Assembly: GCA_013205605.1 (NCBI GenBank)
Contig: JABMMK010000048.1
Coordinates: 1-5,900 of the forward strand
Length of the DNA: 5,900 bases
Reading direction: 5' to 3'
Source: Cytophagales bacterium
GTDB taxonomy: Bacteria > Bacteroidota > Bacteroidia > Cytophagales > Spirosomataceae
Shown here in pieces: positions 1-5,900 of this stretch (within the stretch, counting starts at the first letter, position 1; every line of letters starts with the position of its first letter). The translations under genes were made by a program, and so were the position numbers. The notes under the pieces are model-generated. The model was not told the origin of the DNA. It saw only the letters and a list, made by a program, of their open reading frames with translations, and made no database searches.

Positions 1-32
1 GAAAAAAATAATACCTAAAAATAAATTTCTTA

Positions 33-41
33 TATAATTTG
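33..41 (+). promoter_or_regulatory. Possible promoter -7 region for the T9SS surface protein gene
   Basis: In the AT-rich leader, TATAATTTG resembles the Bacteroidota -7 element TAnnTTTG, but with a three-base spacer instead of two. It also contains TATAAT. I see no convincing TTG about 20 bases upstream. If it is used, the 5' leader would be roughly 75 bases. A second partial match, TATCTTTA at 111-118, sits so close to the ATG at 124 that the transcript would be almost leaderless, so I consider it less likely. The rest of 1-123 holds no gene or hairpin that I can support. Confidence 0.25.
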
Positions 42-123
42 CAAAATAATTTTTAACTTGCCTACTGAAAAAATCGACTAACCATTTTTTTCATAAAATC
101 TACACAATTATATCTTTAAAATA

Positions 124-2436
124 ATGGCTAAAAATTTAAAACTCAGTTTAATCGCAATCTTGTCCGTATTAGGAATATTTCAGCTTCAGGCTCAAAACAC
201 TCCTAAAATCAATGGTGTCCCAGGAGGTATTTCAATTGGGGGACTTCACGACTTTCAGAGTAAATTTGTGGCGACAGGTTGTCCAAATGGATACGATTGG
301 ACCTTCAAAACTGCTAACGGCTTTGTTGGTGACTTAGCAGCTGATTGGGATATTGCATATGGAACAGGAACAGGCTCCAATTTTGCTGTAGATGTGTTTA
401 CAGTATCATTAGGTATCGGTGAGGGAAAAGATCCTTATTATTATTCAGTACAATGTAAGAACTCATTGGAAGTTGCTGAAGGCCCTACTACAGTTGTATG
501 GATTAACATGAATAAATTCGCTTCTACAACGGATCCTAAACCAAGACAAATTGAAAAAATATGTGCTGATATCGAGAATCCAAATTCAGGGGGAGTTACA
601 TTGAAAGCTGAAGGATGTTACGAAAGAACTATTTGGACGCAACCTAACGGAGTCAAATTAACTAGTGGAAATAACTATTTAACTTTAACAGGTGCCTACC
701 AAGAGGGAACATATAAAGTTGTTTGTCTTTTTGACAATGTGGTTTCTCCAACAGTAATTGAATCTAAAGAAGGTTCAGTAGGTGGTATTTTAAGAGCTTA
801 CGCTCCACCAGCAATATCTGCTTCGGCTGAAGGACCCGTTGATCAATGGACTAAAGAAATTTGCAAAGGAGAAGGTAAATTAATTACTTCATCTATTTCT
901 GACGCAAAATATATAGCATATCAAAAATACTTTGACTTCAAATGGATGGCTGGTGATTATGGTGCAGAGTCTAAAGGGGCTACTGGAGTAAACACTAACA
1001 AATTAACTGCATTCCAAAAAGGAAGCTATCGTTTGACCGCCCGATCATTAACAGGTTGTGGTACATCTGAATCAAACGGAATCAACATCTGGTATATTGA
1101 ACTTAAGAAACCAGTAATCGCTGGAAATTCAAATTTCTGCTTAGATTCATTTACGACATTGTCAGTTGACTCAGCTTCTTTAGTATTAAACGAAGGTTAT
1201 TTAATGCCGGCTAAGAAAACTTATCCAGTTAAGTTTAGATGGTATGTGGATGGTTTAGAAGATACTAAATTGGGTAATTTGTCTAGCATTAAAGTTAGCA
1301 GCAACCAAGTGGTTACGGTAGATTATATTTCAAGTTACGATTGTCAATCAGATCAATCTGATGCTAAAACAATTATTAACTATGCACGTCCTAAGACTCC
1401 AACGATTACCGCATTGACAAAATTAGGATTCTGTGAAGGAACACCAATCGCTGCAAAATTACAATCTTCATTGGATAGCTTAAGTGGCGCGGCTACTAAG
1501 TTCCTTTGGAGTAATGCTTTAACAACAAGAGAAGTTGATATCAATAAAGCGGGACTTTATACAGTTAAAGTGATTGACATCAATGAATGTGTTTCATTAT
1601 CATCAGATGCTACTGAGGTAAAAGTATTGCCATTGCCAGCTGCTCCAGTGATTGCAGCAGGTGGTCCAACGATTTTCTGTCAAAGAGCTGATGCTGATTT
1701 TGGTACATTCAATTCTGTAACCTTAACGGCAACTTCAGTCAATGATGTAACTTGGTACGGTAAACTAAGCACTGCTAAATTATTAGCCGGCAAAGTTCTA
1801 GCTGGAGTTAAAACAAGTGATACTTATTTCACAACAGCTACTGATTTAAATGGCTGTATCTCTAAAAATTCAAATGAAATTAAGGTTACGGTTCAAACTA
1901 ACCCTGCCATAACTTCTGATACTAAAATTGCTAAGGAAGGTGTTTATACCATCAAAGCACTTAATTTCCCATCAGCAGCAACGGCTAATGCTACAAGCGC
2001 TGGTGAATATGAGTGGAAGTTTGGTTCAGCTGCCTTGATTTCAAAAACATTCGTATCGAAAGTAAAAACAGCTGGTGATTATACTACACGTAGAAAATAC
2101 CTTTATACCATTGAAGGTACACCATTAACATGTTGGACTGATTTAGTGAAATATGCTTATGTAGTAGATCCCGAATTTAAAGGTGTTGCGATTTATCCAA
2201 ATCCAATAACAAGTTCAAATGTTACCATCGAAATCTTAGAAGATTGGACTGGAGCAGATGTATCTATTTATGATATGGTTGGTCGTCCAGTATTTGCAGG
2301 TAAAATTGCAAGCTCAGATGGAACAGACGGAAGAAACACATTGAATGTAGGTGGTTTAGGAAACGGAATCTACATACTTCAAGTGAAGTCTACAGCGGAT
2401 AAATCATATGTAGGTAAGATTATTGTAAACAAATAA
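124..2436 (+). CDS. Secreted multi-domain surface protein with T9SS type A sorting domain
   Basis: This 770-residue exported protein is probably anchored on the cell surface or released. Residues 1-24 form a Sec signal peptide: Lys3 and Lys6, a hydrophobic stretch at 7-19, and an Ala-Gln end typical of Bacteroidota. Residues 687-770 match a T9SS type A C-terminal sorting domain: they open with AIYPNP, contain a VSIYDMVGR-like strand and a GLGNGIYILQV strand, and end in KIIVNK. The protein should therefore cross the outer membrane through the type IX machinery, after which the domain is normally removed. Between these lie Ig/PKD-like beta modules with regularly placed cysteines: C147/C165, C247/C312, C339/C407, C437/C489 and C519/C578. 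The last three begin with Phe-Cys about ten residues after a Pro-x-Ile strand, and two end in D-x-N-(E/G)-C, as in gliding and adhesin-type repeats. No catalytic domain is recognisable, so an adhesin or structural role is an inference. The ATG at 124 is followed by GCT-AAA and preceded by A-rich sequence. A strong terminator follows the stop, so the gene looks monocistronic. Confidence 0.88.
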   Translation: MAKNLKLSLIAILSVLGIFQLQAQNTPKINGVPGGISIGGLHDFQSKFVATGCPNGYDWTFKTANGFVGDLAADWDIAYGTGTGSNFAVDVFTVSLGIGEGKDPYYYSVQCKNSLEVAEGPTTVVWINMNKFASTTDPKPRQIEKICADIENPNSGGVTLKAEGCYERTIWTQPNGVKLTSGNNYLTLTGAYQEGTYKVVCLFDNVVSPTVIESKEGSVGGILRAYAPPAISASAEGPVDQWTKEICKGEGKLITSSISDAKYIAYQKYFDFKWMAGDYGAESKGATGVNTNKLTAFQKGSYRLTARSLTGCGTSESNGINIWYIELKKPVIAGNSNFCLDSFTTLSVDSASLVLNEGYLMPAKKTYPVKFRWYVDGLEDTKLGNLSSIKVSSNQVVTVDYISSYDCQSDQSDAKTIINYARPKTPTITALTKLGFCEGTPIAAKLQSSLDSLSGAATKFLWSNALTTREVDINKAGLYTVKVIDINECVSLSSDATEVKVLPLPAAPVIAAGGPTIFCQRADADFGTFNSVTLTATSVNDVTWYGKLSTAKLLAGKVLAGVKTSDTYFTTATDLNGCISKNSNEIKVTVQTNPAITSDTKIAKEGVYTIKALNFPSAATANATSAGEYEWKFGSAALISKTFVSKVKTAGDYTTRRKYLYTIEGTPLTCWTDLVKYAYVVDPEFKGVAIYPNPITSSNVTIEILEDWTGADVSIYDMVGRPVFAGKIASSDGTDGRNTLNVGGLGNGIYILQVKSTADKSYVGKIIVNK

Positions 2437-2460
2437 TCTTCTATTCAAGTTACATATTAA

Positions 2461-2491
2461 GCCATTCTGGAAAACCAGAATGGCTTTTTTT
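2461..2491 (+). terminator. Strong intrinsic (rho-independent) terminator
   Basis: A perfect 10-bp stem pairs GCCATTCTGG (2461-2470) with CCAGAATGGC (2475-2484) around an AAAA loop. Seven T residues (2485-2491) follow. It begins 24 bases after the stop codon of the T9SS protein gene and should end that transcript. The next gene's start codon begins at 2492, the first base after the T-run, which is unusual. On the minus strand the hairpin is not followed by a T-run, so it reads as unidirectional. Confidence 0.93.
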
Positions 2492-3544
2492 ATGAAAAAA
2501 TCAACTATCACATATCTTCTATTTTTAATCTCGCTGGCTACTTCTGGACAATGGAATACCATTCCTTTGCCTACTGCAGCTTCATTTAGAGCCCTTAAAT
2601 CTTTTAAAAATGAAATCTGGATGGGCGGAACTAAGGGAACCTATATTCATTCTAAGGACGAAGGAATAACTTGGGAAGTCAAACAAGTTCCGGGGGCAGA
2701 AAATTTAGACTTTAGAGACCTTATTATCTTAAATGAAAAAGAGATTATTTTGATGAGTGCCGGACCATCTGAAAAAGATGCAGCTAAACTCTATAAAACA
2801 CAGGATGGAGGGCAATCATGGGAAATAATACTGCATATAAAAGAACCTAAATACTTTTTTGACGCAATTGCATGGGATCATAAAAAAGGAATAGGCTATT
2901 TATTATCTGATCCCATCGAACAAAAATTTGTGCTTTTAAAAATACTACAAAACGGAAGCAAAATTGAGCCCATTAACTTAATCCATTTCCCTACATTATT
3001 GCCGAGAGAAGCAGCTTTTGCGGCAAGTGGATCAAGTTTACTCTGGATGAATAAAAAATTAACCATTATTTCAGGAGGGGGGCATTATGCCAGAATATTT
3101 CAAAGCTTAAATGCAAATCTGACCTCTTGGGAGATCACACATAATGAAATTCAAGCAGATACAAGTAGTGGATATTTTACGATTGCTGCCAAAAATAAAA
3201 ACCATTTTTGGGTTGCAGGGGGAAATTATTTAAATCTTAATTCGAGCGAAATTCCCATAATAGAAACTAAAGATGGAGGCAAAAATTGGACCCCTATCAA
3301 AAGCCCACTACCTAATAACTATTACATCGAAAAAGTTATTTGGTCGAGTCCGTATTGGATTGTAACAGGACCTGCTGGAAGTTATGCTTTCCATCCCAAA
3401 TTAAGCCAATGGAAAAAATTAAGTGAGAGTCACTACCATAATATTATAACCACAAAGCATAAAATAATTGGCGTAGGTGCCAAAGGTCAAATTGGATACT
3501 TCAATAAATCAGAGTTACAAGCCCTATTTTTTCCTAAAAAATAA
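2492..3544 (+). CDS. Secreted Asp-box (BNR/sortilin-like) beta-propeller protein, function unknown
   Basis: This is a 350-residue exported protein. Residues 1-20 form a signal peptide (Lys2-Lys3, then a hydrophobic stretch, ending Ser-Gly-Gln) with no lipobox cysteine. Three Asp-box motifs (S/T-x-D-x-G-x-x-W) are visible: SKDEGITW at about 54-61, TQDGGQSW at 103-110 and TKDGGKNW at 259-266. Their aromatic and Gly-rich surroundings fit a BNR, sortilin or Ycf48-like propeller of perhaps six or seven blades. Homologues are often labelled 'oxidoreductase' or 'photosystem II stability factor-like', but no cofactor site is visible and I assign no reaction. There is no T9SS sorting domain, so a periplasmic location is likely. 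An in-frame ATG at 2480 would add Met-Ala-Phe-Phe, but it lies inside the terminator stem; Met at 2492 followed by Lys-Lys gives the normal signal peptide. I see no clear promoter in 2437-2491. Expression may come from terminator read-through or from a promoter inside the upstream gene. The last 21 bases overlap the end of der on the other strand. Confidence 0.82.
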   Translation: MKKSTITYLLFLISLATSGQWNTIPLPTAASFRALKSFKNEIWMGGTKGTYIHSKDEGITWEVKQVPGAENLDFRDLIILNEKEIILMSAGPSEKDAAKLYKTQDGGQSWEIILHIKEPKYFFDAIAWDHKKGIGYLLSDPIEQKFVLLKILQNGSKIEPINLIHFPTLLPREAAFAASGSSLLWMNKKLTIISGGGHYARIFQSLNANLTSWEITHNEIQADTSSGYFTIAAKNKNHFWVAGGNYLNLNSSEIPIIETKDGGKNWTPIKSPLPNNYYIEKVIWSSPYWIVTGPAGSYAFHPKLSQWKKLSESHYHNIITTKHKIIGVGAKGQIGYFNKSELQALFFPKK

Positions 3545-4846
3545 GGAAATCGGCGTGCCTTCCAATTTAAATGCTTTCCGCATTTGATTCTCTAAATACC
3601 TTTCATAACTCTCCTTGATATATTGAGGCAAATTACAGAAGAAAATAAACGTAGGGTATGGAGTGGACACCTGCGTGCAATACTTAATCTTTATATATTT
3701 TCCTTTCCATGCAGGAGGAGGATAATTTTGAATAACTTCTAACATGACATCATTCAACTTGGATGTTGACACTTTTTGCGACCTATTCTCAAATACTTCG
3801 AGCATTTTCTCAACTACCTGAAAAATTCGCTTCTTTTCTAATACTGAAGTAAATATAACAGGCATGTAGTTTAAGGGCGCTAAACGCTCTTTCAGGGCAT
3901 TCTCAAGCTTAATAGAAGTATTAGTGTCCTTGGCAACTAAATCCCATTTATTAATCATTAAAACAATTCCCTTTTTGGCTTTATCAGCCATACTAATGAT
4001 GTTCATGTCCTGAGCCTCCAATCCCGTATTATGGTCTATGGTCGTTGCGTCAATCAATATAATGGCTATATCACATTCTTCTAAAGCTTTTATGGACCTC
4101 AAAACAGAATAGTACTCGATGTTGTCATCTACACGTGCTTTCCGCCTTATTCCAGCAGTATCAGTGATAATAAAATCTTTGCCATAAAGCGTATAGTGAT
4201 TTTGAATCGCATCCCGAGTAGTACCAGCCAAATCAGTCACAATCGAACGATCTTTACCTAATAAAGCATTTAAAAATGAAGATTTCCCTACATTGGGTCT
4301 TCCTAAAATAGCGACTCTTGGCACACCGGCTTCAGGGTTTTCCTCGCCCTCTTCTTCAAAATGAGAAATCATGACGTCCAACATATCTCCAGTCCCACTA
4401 CCACTTTCAGCAGCTATAGGGAAGGGATCACCTAATCCTAACTCATAAAATTCTGCGGCAGCATAGGCCTTTTCATGTGTATCCGCCTTATTTGCGATTA
4501 AAATGACAGGTTTTTTAGATTTTCTTAAAACTTTTGCAAAGTCCTTATCCAAATCAGTCAATCCTGTTTGGCAATCCACCACAAACAATAAAACGTTGGA
4601 TTCTTCAATGGCCATTTCAACTTGCTCGCGAATGGCGCCTTCAAAAATATCCTCAGACCCATGGACATATCCACCCGTATCAATAACAGTAAAAAATTTA
4701 CCTGTCCACTGTCCATATCCATAATGACGATCTCGAGTTACCCCCGACATATTATCCATGATGGCTTTTCTTTGCTCAATCAAACGATTAAAAAGTGTTG
4801 ATTTACCAACATTTGGACGACCTACAATTGCAATTATATTTGACAT
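3524..4846 (-). CDS. der: Ribosome biogenesis GTPase Der (EngA), double-GTPase
   Basis: Der is a cytoplasmic GTPase with two G domains in tandem that acts in maturation of the 50S ribosomal subunit. The 440-residue protein has the normal length and order. G domain 1 shows GRPNVGKS (9-16), Thr37 in the switch I/G2 region, DTGG (56-59) and NKAD (119-122). An acidic linker lies around 164-173. G domain 2 shows GRPNVGKS (182-189), TTRD (209-212), DTAG (229-232) and NKWD (299-302). The remaining residues, from about 350 on, match the KH-like domain special to Der. The ATG at 4846 places the first P-loop eight residues in, as is usual. Der starts 12 bases after the era stop codon with no promoter or terminator between, so it is co-transcribed with era. 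It has no Shine-Dalgarno, only A/T-rich sequence. One oddity is a loop of about five extra residues (270-274) in G domain 2. The C-terminus overlaps the convergent propeller gene by 21 bp. Confidence 0.97.
   Translation of the reverse strand: MSNIIAIVGRPNVGKSTLFNRLIEQRKAIMDNMSGVTRDRHYGYGQWTGKFFTVIDTGGYVHGSEDIFEGAIREQVEMAIEESNVLLFVVDCQTGLTDLDKDFAKVLRKSKKPVILIANKADTHEKAYAAAEFYELGLGDPFPIAAESGSGTGDMLDVMISHFEEEGEENPEAGVPRVAILGRPNVGKSSFLNALLGKDRSIVTDLAGTTRDAIQNHYTLYGKDFIITDTAGIRRKARVDDNIEYYSVLRSIKALEECDIAIILIDATTIDHNTGLEAQDMNIISMADKAKKGIVLMINKWDLVAKDTNTSIKLENALKERLAPLNYMPVIFTSVLEKKRIFQVVEKMLEVFENRSQKVSTSKLNDVMLEVIQNYPPPAWKGKYIKIKYCTQVSTPYPTFIFFCNLPQYIKESYERYLENQMRKAFKLEGTPISLFFRKK
3525..3543. terminator. 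A/T inverted repeat at convergent gene ends, possible bidirectional terminator
   Basis: TATTTTTT (3525-3532) and AAAAAATA (3536-3543) form an 8-bp inverted repeat around CCT. It carries the ends of both convergent genes: the der stop codon occupies 3524-3526 and the opposing TAA occupies 3542-3544. In either direction RNA polymerase meets a hairpin containing a run of U. The stem has no G-C pairs, so it would be weak. The terminator role is inferred from position and symmetry. Confidence 0.4.
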
Positions 4847-4858
4847 TTTATTATTTAA

Positions 4859-5761
4859 TTAATCGAGTGCATACCCGAATGAACGCAATTTATCTGCCTT
4901 TCCCCGCCAATCTGGCTCAACTTTAACAAATTGCTCTAAAAATACATGTTTACCAAAAAACTTCTCTAATTCGGCTCGAGCTTGAATACCTACCTTTTTT
5001 ATACTCTCTCCCTTATGACCTATCAAAATGGCGCGTTGGGAAACACGCTCAACATAGATTTCAGAAGCAATTCGAATGATAGTTTCTTCCTCCTTAAAAG
5101 AAGTAACTACCACCTCACAAGAATAAGGAATCTCCTTTTTATAATTTAAAAAAATCTTCTCCCGAATAATTTCTGAAGCAAAAAAGCGCTCTGGTTTGTC
5201 TGTCAACTCATCCTTATCAAAAAATGGAGGATGTACAGGTAACTTCTCAACTATATGAGTAAATATTTGATCTAAATGTACTCCTTCTAAAGCGGAAATG
5301 GGCAAAATCACCTTTCTAGGGAAAATTTCCTTCCAATAATCCAGACAAACCTGAAGTTTCTCAGAACCAACCAAGTCGATTTTATTAATCAAAACTAAAA
5401 TAGGAGTATCTGTGTGATCCTTCCAATTAGTCAAAAAATCTAAATCCTCATACGTATCAAAAACATCTGTTACATATAAAACAACATCAGCATCTTCTAA
5501 TGAACTTCTAACAAATGCCATCATCGACTTATGCAACTCATATTTAGGCATTAAAACACCAGGAGTATCGGAATACACAATTTGATATTCATCATCTCCC
5601 AACACGCCATTAAGCATACCTAAAATCCTGTGTCGCGTAGTTTGGGCCTTAGAACTAACGATAGACAAACGCTCGCCAACTAAAGCATTCATCAAAGTGC
5701 TTTTGCCAACATTGGGCTTGCCAATAATACTAATAAAACCTGCTTTATGCTGCTGGGCCAT
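4859..5761 (-). CDS. era: GTPase Era, 16S rRNA-binding small-subunit assembly factor
   Basis: Era is a GTPase that binds the 3' end of 16S rRNA and assists maturation of the 30S subunit; it is often loosely membrane-associated. The 300-residue protein carries GKPNVGKS (14-21), the Era-type switch KAQTTRHR (38-45), DTPG (65-68), NKID (126-129) and ISA (155-157). A KH domain follows with its GHKG loop at 248-251, and the end Glu-Pro-Asp-Trp-Arg-Gly leads to the C-terminus. All motifs are intact. The reading frame stays open upstream to an ATG at 5848, which would add 29 residues. I chose the ATG at 5761 because it gives the normal family length, places the P-loop 14 residues in, and leaves the candidate promoter TATCTTTG (5806-5813) outside the coding region. 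It is the first gene of an era-der operon and lies divergent from an initiator tRNA gene. Confidence 0.97.
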   Translation of the reverse strand: MAQQHKAGFISIIGKPNVGKSTLMNALVGERLSIVSSKAQTTRHRILGMLNGVLGDDEYQIVYSDTPGVLMPKYELHKSMMAFVRSSLEDADVVLYVTDVFDTYEDLDFLTNWKDHTDTPILVLINKIDLVGSEKLQVCLDYWKEIFPRKVILPISALEGVHLDQIFTHIVEKLPVHPPFFDKDELTDKPERFFASEIIREKIFLNYKKEIPYSCEVVVTSFKEEETIIRIASEIYVERVSQRAILIGHKGESIKKVGIQARAELEKFFGKHVFLEQFVKVEPDWRGKADKLRSFGYALD

Positions 5762-5805
5762 ATTTTTTTGTACTGCCCAAAAAAGGGTGGGATTGTAAAT
5801 TTTAA

Positions 5806-5813
5806 CAAAGATA
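5806..5813 (-). promoter_or_regulatory. Promoter -7 element for the era-der operon
   Basis: Read on the minus strand, TATCTTTG is an exact match to the Bacteroidota -7 consensus TAnnTTTG. Transcription would begin near 5798-5801, giving a leader of about 40 bases before the era ATG at 5761. The -33 position carries only GTGTTT rather than a clean TTG, so this half is weak. The site lies within the 29-codon upstream extension of the era frame and so argues against the longer start. Confidence 0.6.
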
Positions 5814-5814
5814 C

Positions 5815-5845
5815 TTGTTTTTATGCGAAAAACACTGCACCTTTG
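5815..5845 (+). promoter_or_regulatory. Promoter for the initiator tRNA gene (TTG-N20-CACCTTTG)
   Basis: TTG at 5815-5817 is followed, after 20 bases, by CACCTTTG at 5838-5845. This matches the Bacteroidota arrangement of a -33 TTG and a -7 TAnnTTTG except for C in place of the first T. The tRNA begins 14 bases after the element, consistent with a short 5' leader removed by RNase P. The -33 TTG lies only two bases from the -7 element of the divergent era promoter, so the two polymerase footprints must overlap. Confidence 0.6.
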
Positions 5846-5859
5846 CACTCCAATTATAT

Positions 5860-5900
5860 CGCGGGGCGGAGCAGTTGGTAGCTCGTTGGGCTCATAACCC
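5860..5900 (+). tRNA. Initiator tRNA-fMet (anticodon CAT), 5' part only
   Basis: This is the first 41 bases of a tRNA cut by the window edge. The acceptor strand is CGCGGGG (5860-5866). The D arm pairs GAGC (5869-5872) with GCTC (5881-5884) around a loop holding the conserved GG (5877-5878). The anticodon loop is CTCATAA (5891-5897) with anticodon CAT at 5893-5895. Initiator identity is indicated by the run of three G-C pairs next to the anticodon loop (5888-5890 with 5898-5900), by C at position 1, and by the A-T pair 11:24 in the D stem. The C1-A72 mismatch cannot be checked because the 3' half is outside the window. Position 8, nearly always T, is C here (5867). Confidence 0.93.

Noticed and set aside
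111..118. TATCTTTA as the promoter of the T9SS protein gene
   Set aside because: The last base differs from TAnnTTTG, no TTG lies about 20 bases upstream, and transcription would start almost on the ATG.
2480..2491. Upstream in-frame ATG for the propeller gene
   Set aside because: It is part of the terminator stem and would put Ala-Phe-Phe ahead of an otherwise standard Met-Lys-Lys signal peptide.
4503..4724. A 73-codon open frame on the plus strand
   Set aside because: It lies wholly antisense to the first G domain of der, has no signal, domain or promoter of its own, and is explained by der codon composition.
5774..5792. GCCC / GGG-type small hairpin in the era leader (CCC-T6-GGG on the minus strand)
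   Set aside because: The stem is only three or four pairs and has no flanking T-run suited to termination or attenuation; too weak to call a regulatory RNA.
1..5900. Mobile element, CRISPR, toxin-antitoxin or defence system
   Set aside because: No terminal repeats, transposase or integrase motifs, spaced direct repeats, or paired small genes were seen on either strand. A tRNA gene at the right edge is a common integration site, but its 3' end, where an attachment site would lie, is outside the window.

Overview
The window looks like ordinary chromosome from a low-GC member of the Bacteroidota, probably Cytophagales-like, although the genus cannot be fixed from sequence alone. Four things point there: a secreted protein ending in a type IX secretion (T9SS) type A sorting domain, TAnnTTTG-type promoter elements, start codons preceded by A-rich sequence with no Shine-Dalgarno motif, and an era-der gene pair.

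Layout, left to right. Positions 1-123 are an AT-rich leader. A 770-residue secreted, T9SS-sorted, multi-domain surface protein follows (124-2436, +) and is closed by a near-ideal intrinsic terminator (2461-2491). The start codon of a second secreted protein, an Asp-box (BNR-type) beta-propeller of unknown role (2492-3544, +), directly abuts the terminator's T-run. That gene converges on der (3524-4846, -), and the two reading frames overlap tail to tail by 21 bp inside an A/T inverted repeat. der is the second gene of an era-der operon; era is at 4859-5761 (-). The operon is transcribed divergently from an initiator tRNA-fMet gene that runs off the right edge (5860-5900, +).

The right half is a translation and ribosome-biogenesis block. 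Era acts on the small ribosomal subunit and Der on the large one, and the divergent tRNA initiates protein synthesis. The two promoters are packed into about 40 bp. The left half encodes two exported proteins with no visible mechanistic link to the GTPases.

I found no mobile element, CRISPR array, defence system or clearly novel multi-gene system. The points most worth a second look are the terminator fused to a start codon, the convergent overlap within an inverted repeat, the interlocked divergent promoters, a non-canonical base at tRNA position 8, and a small loop insertion in Der. All coding regions appear intact, and no gene-free stretch exceeds about 125 bases.
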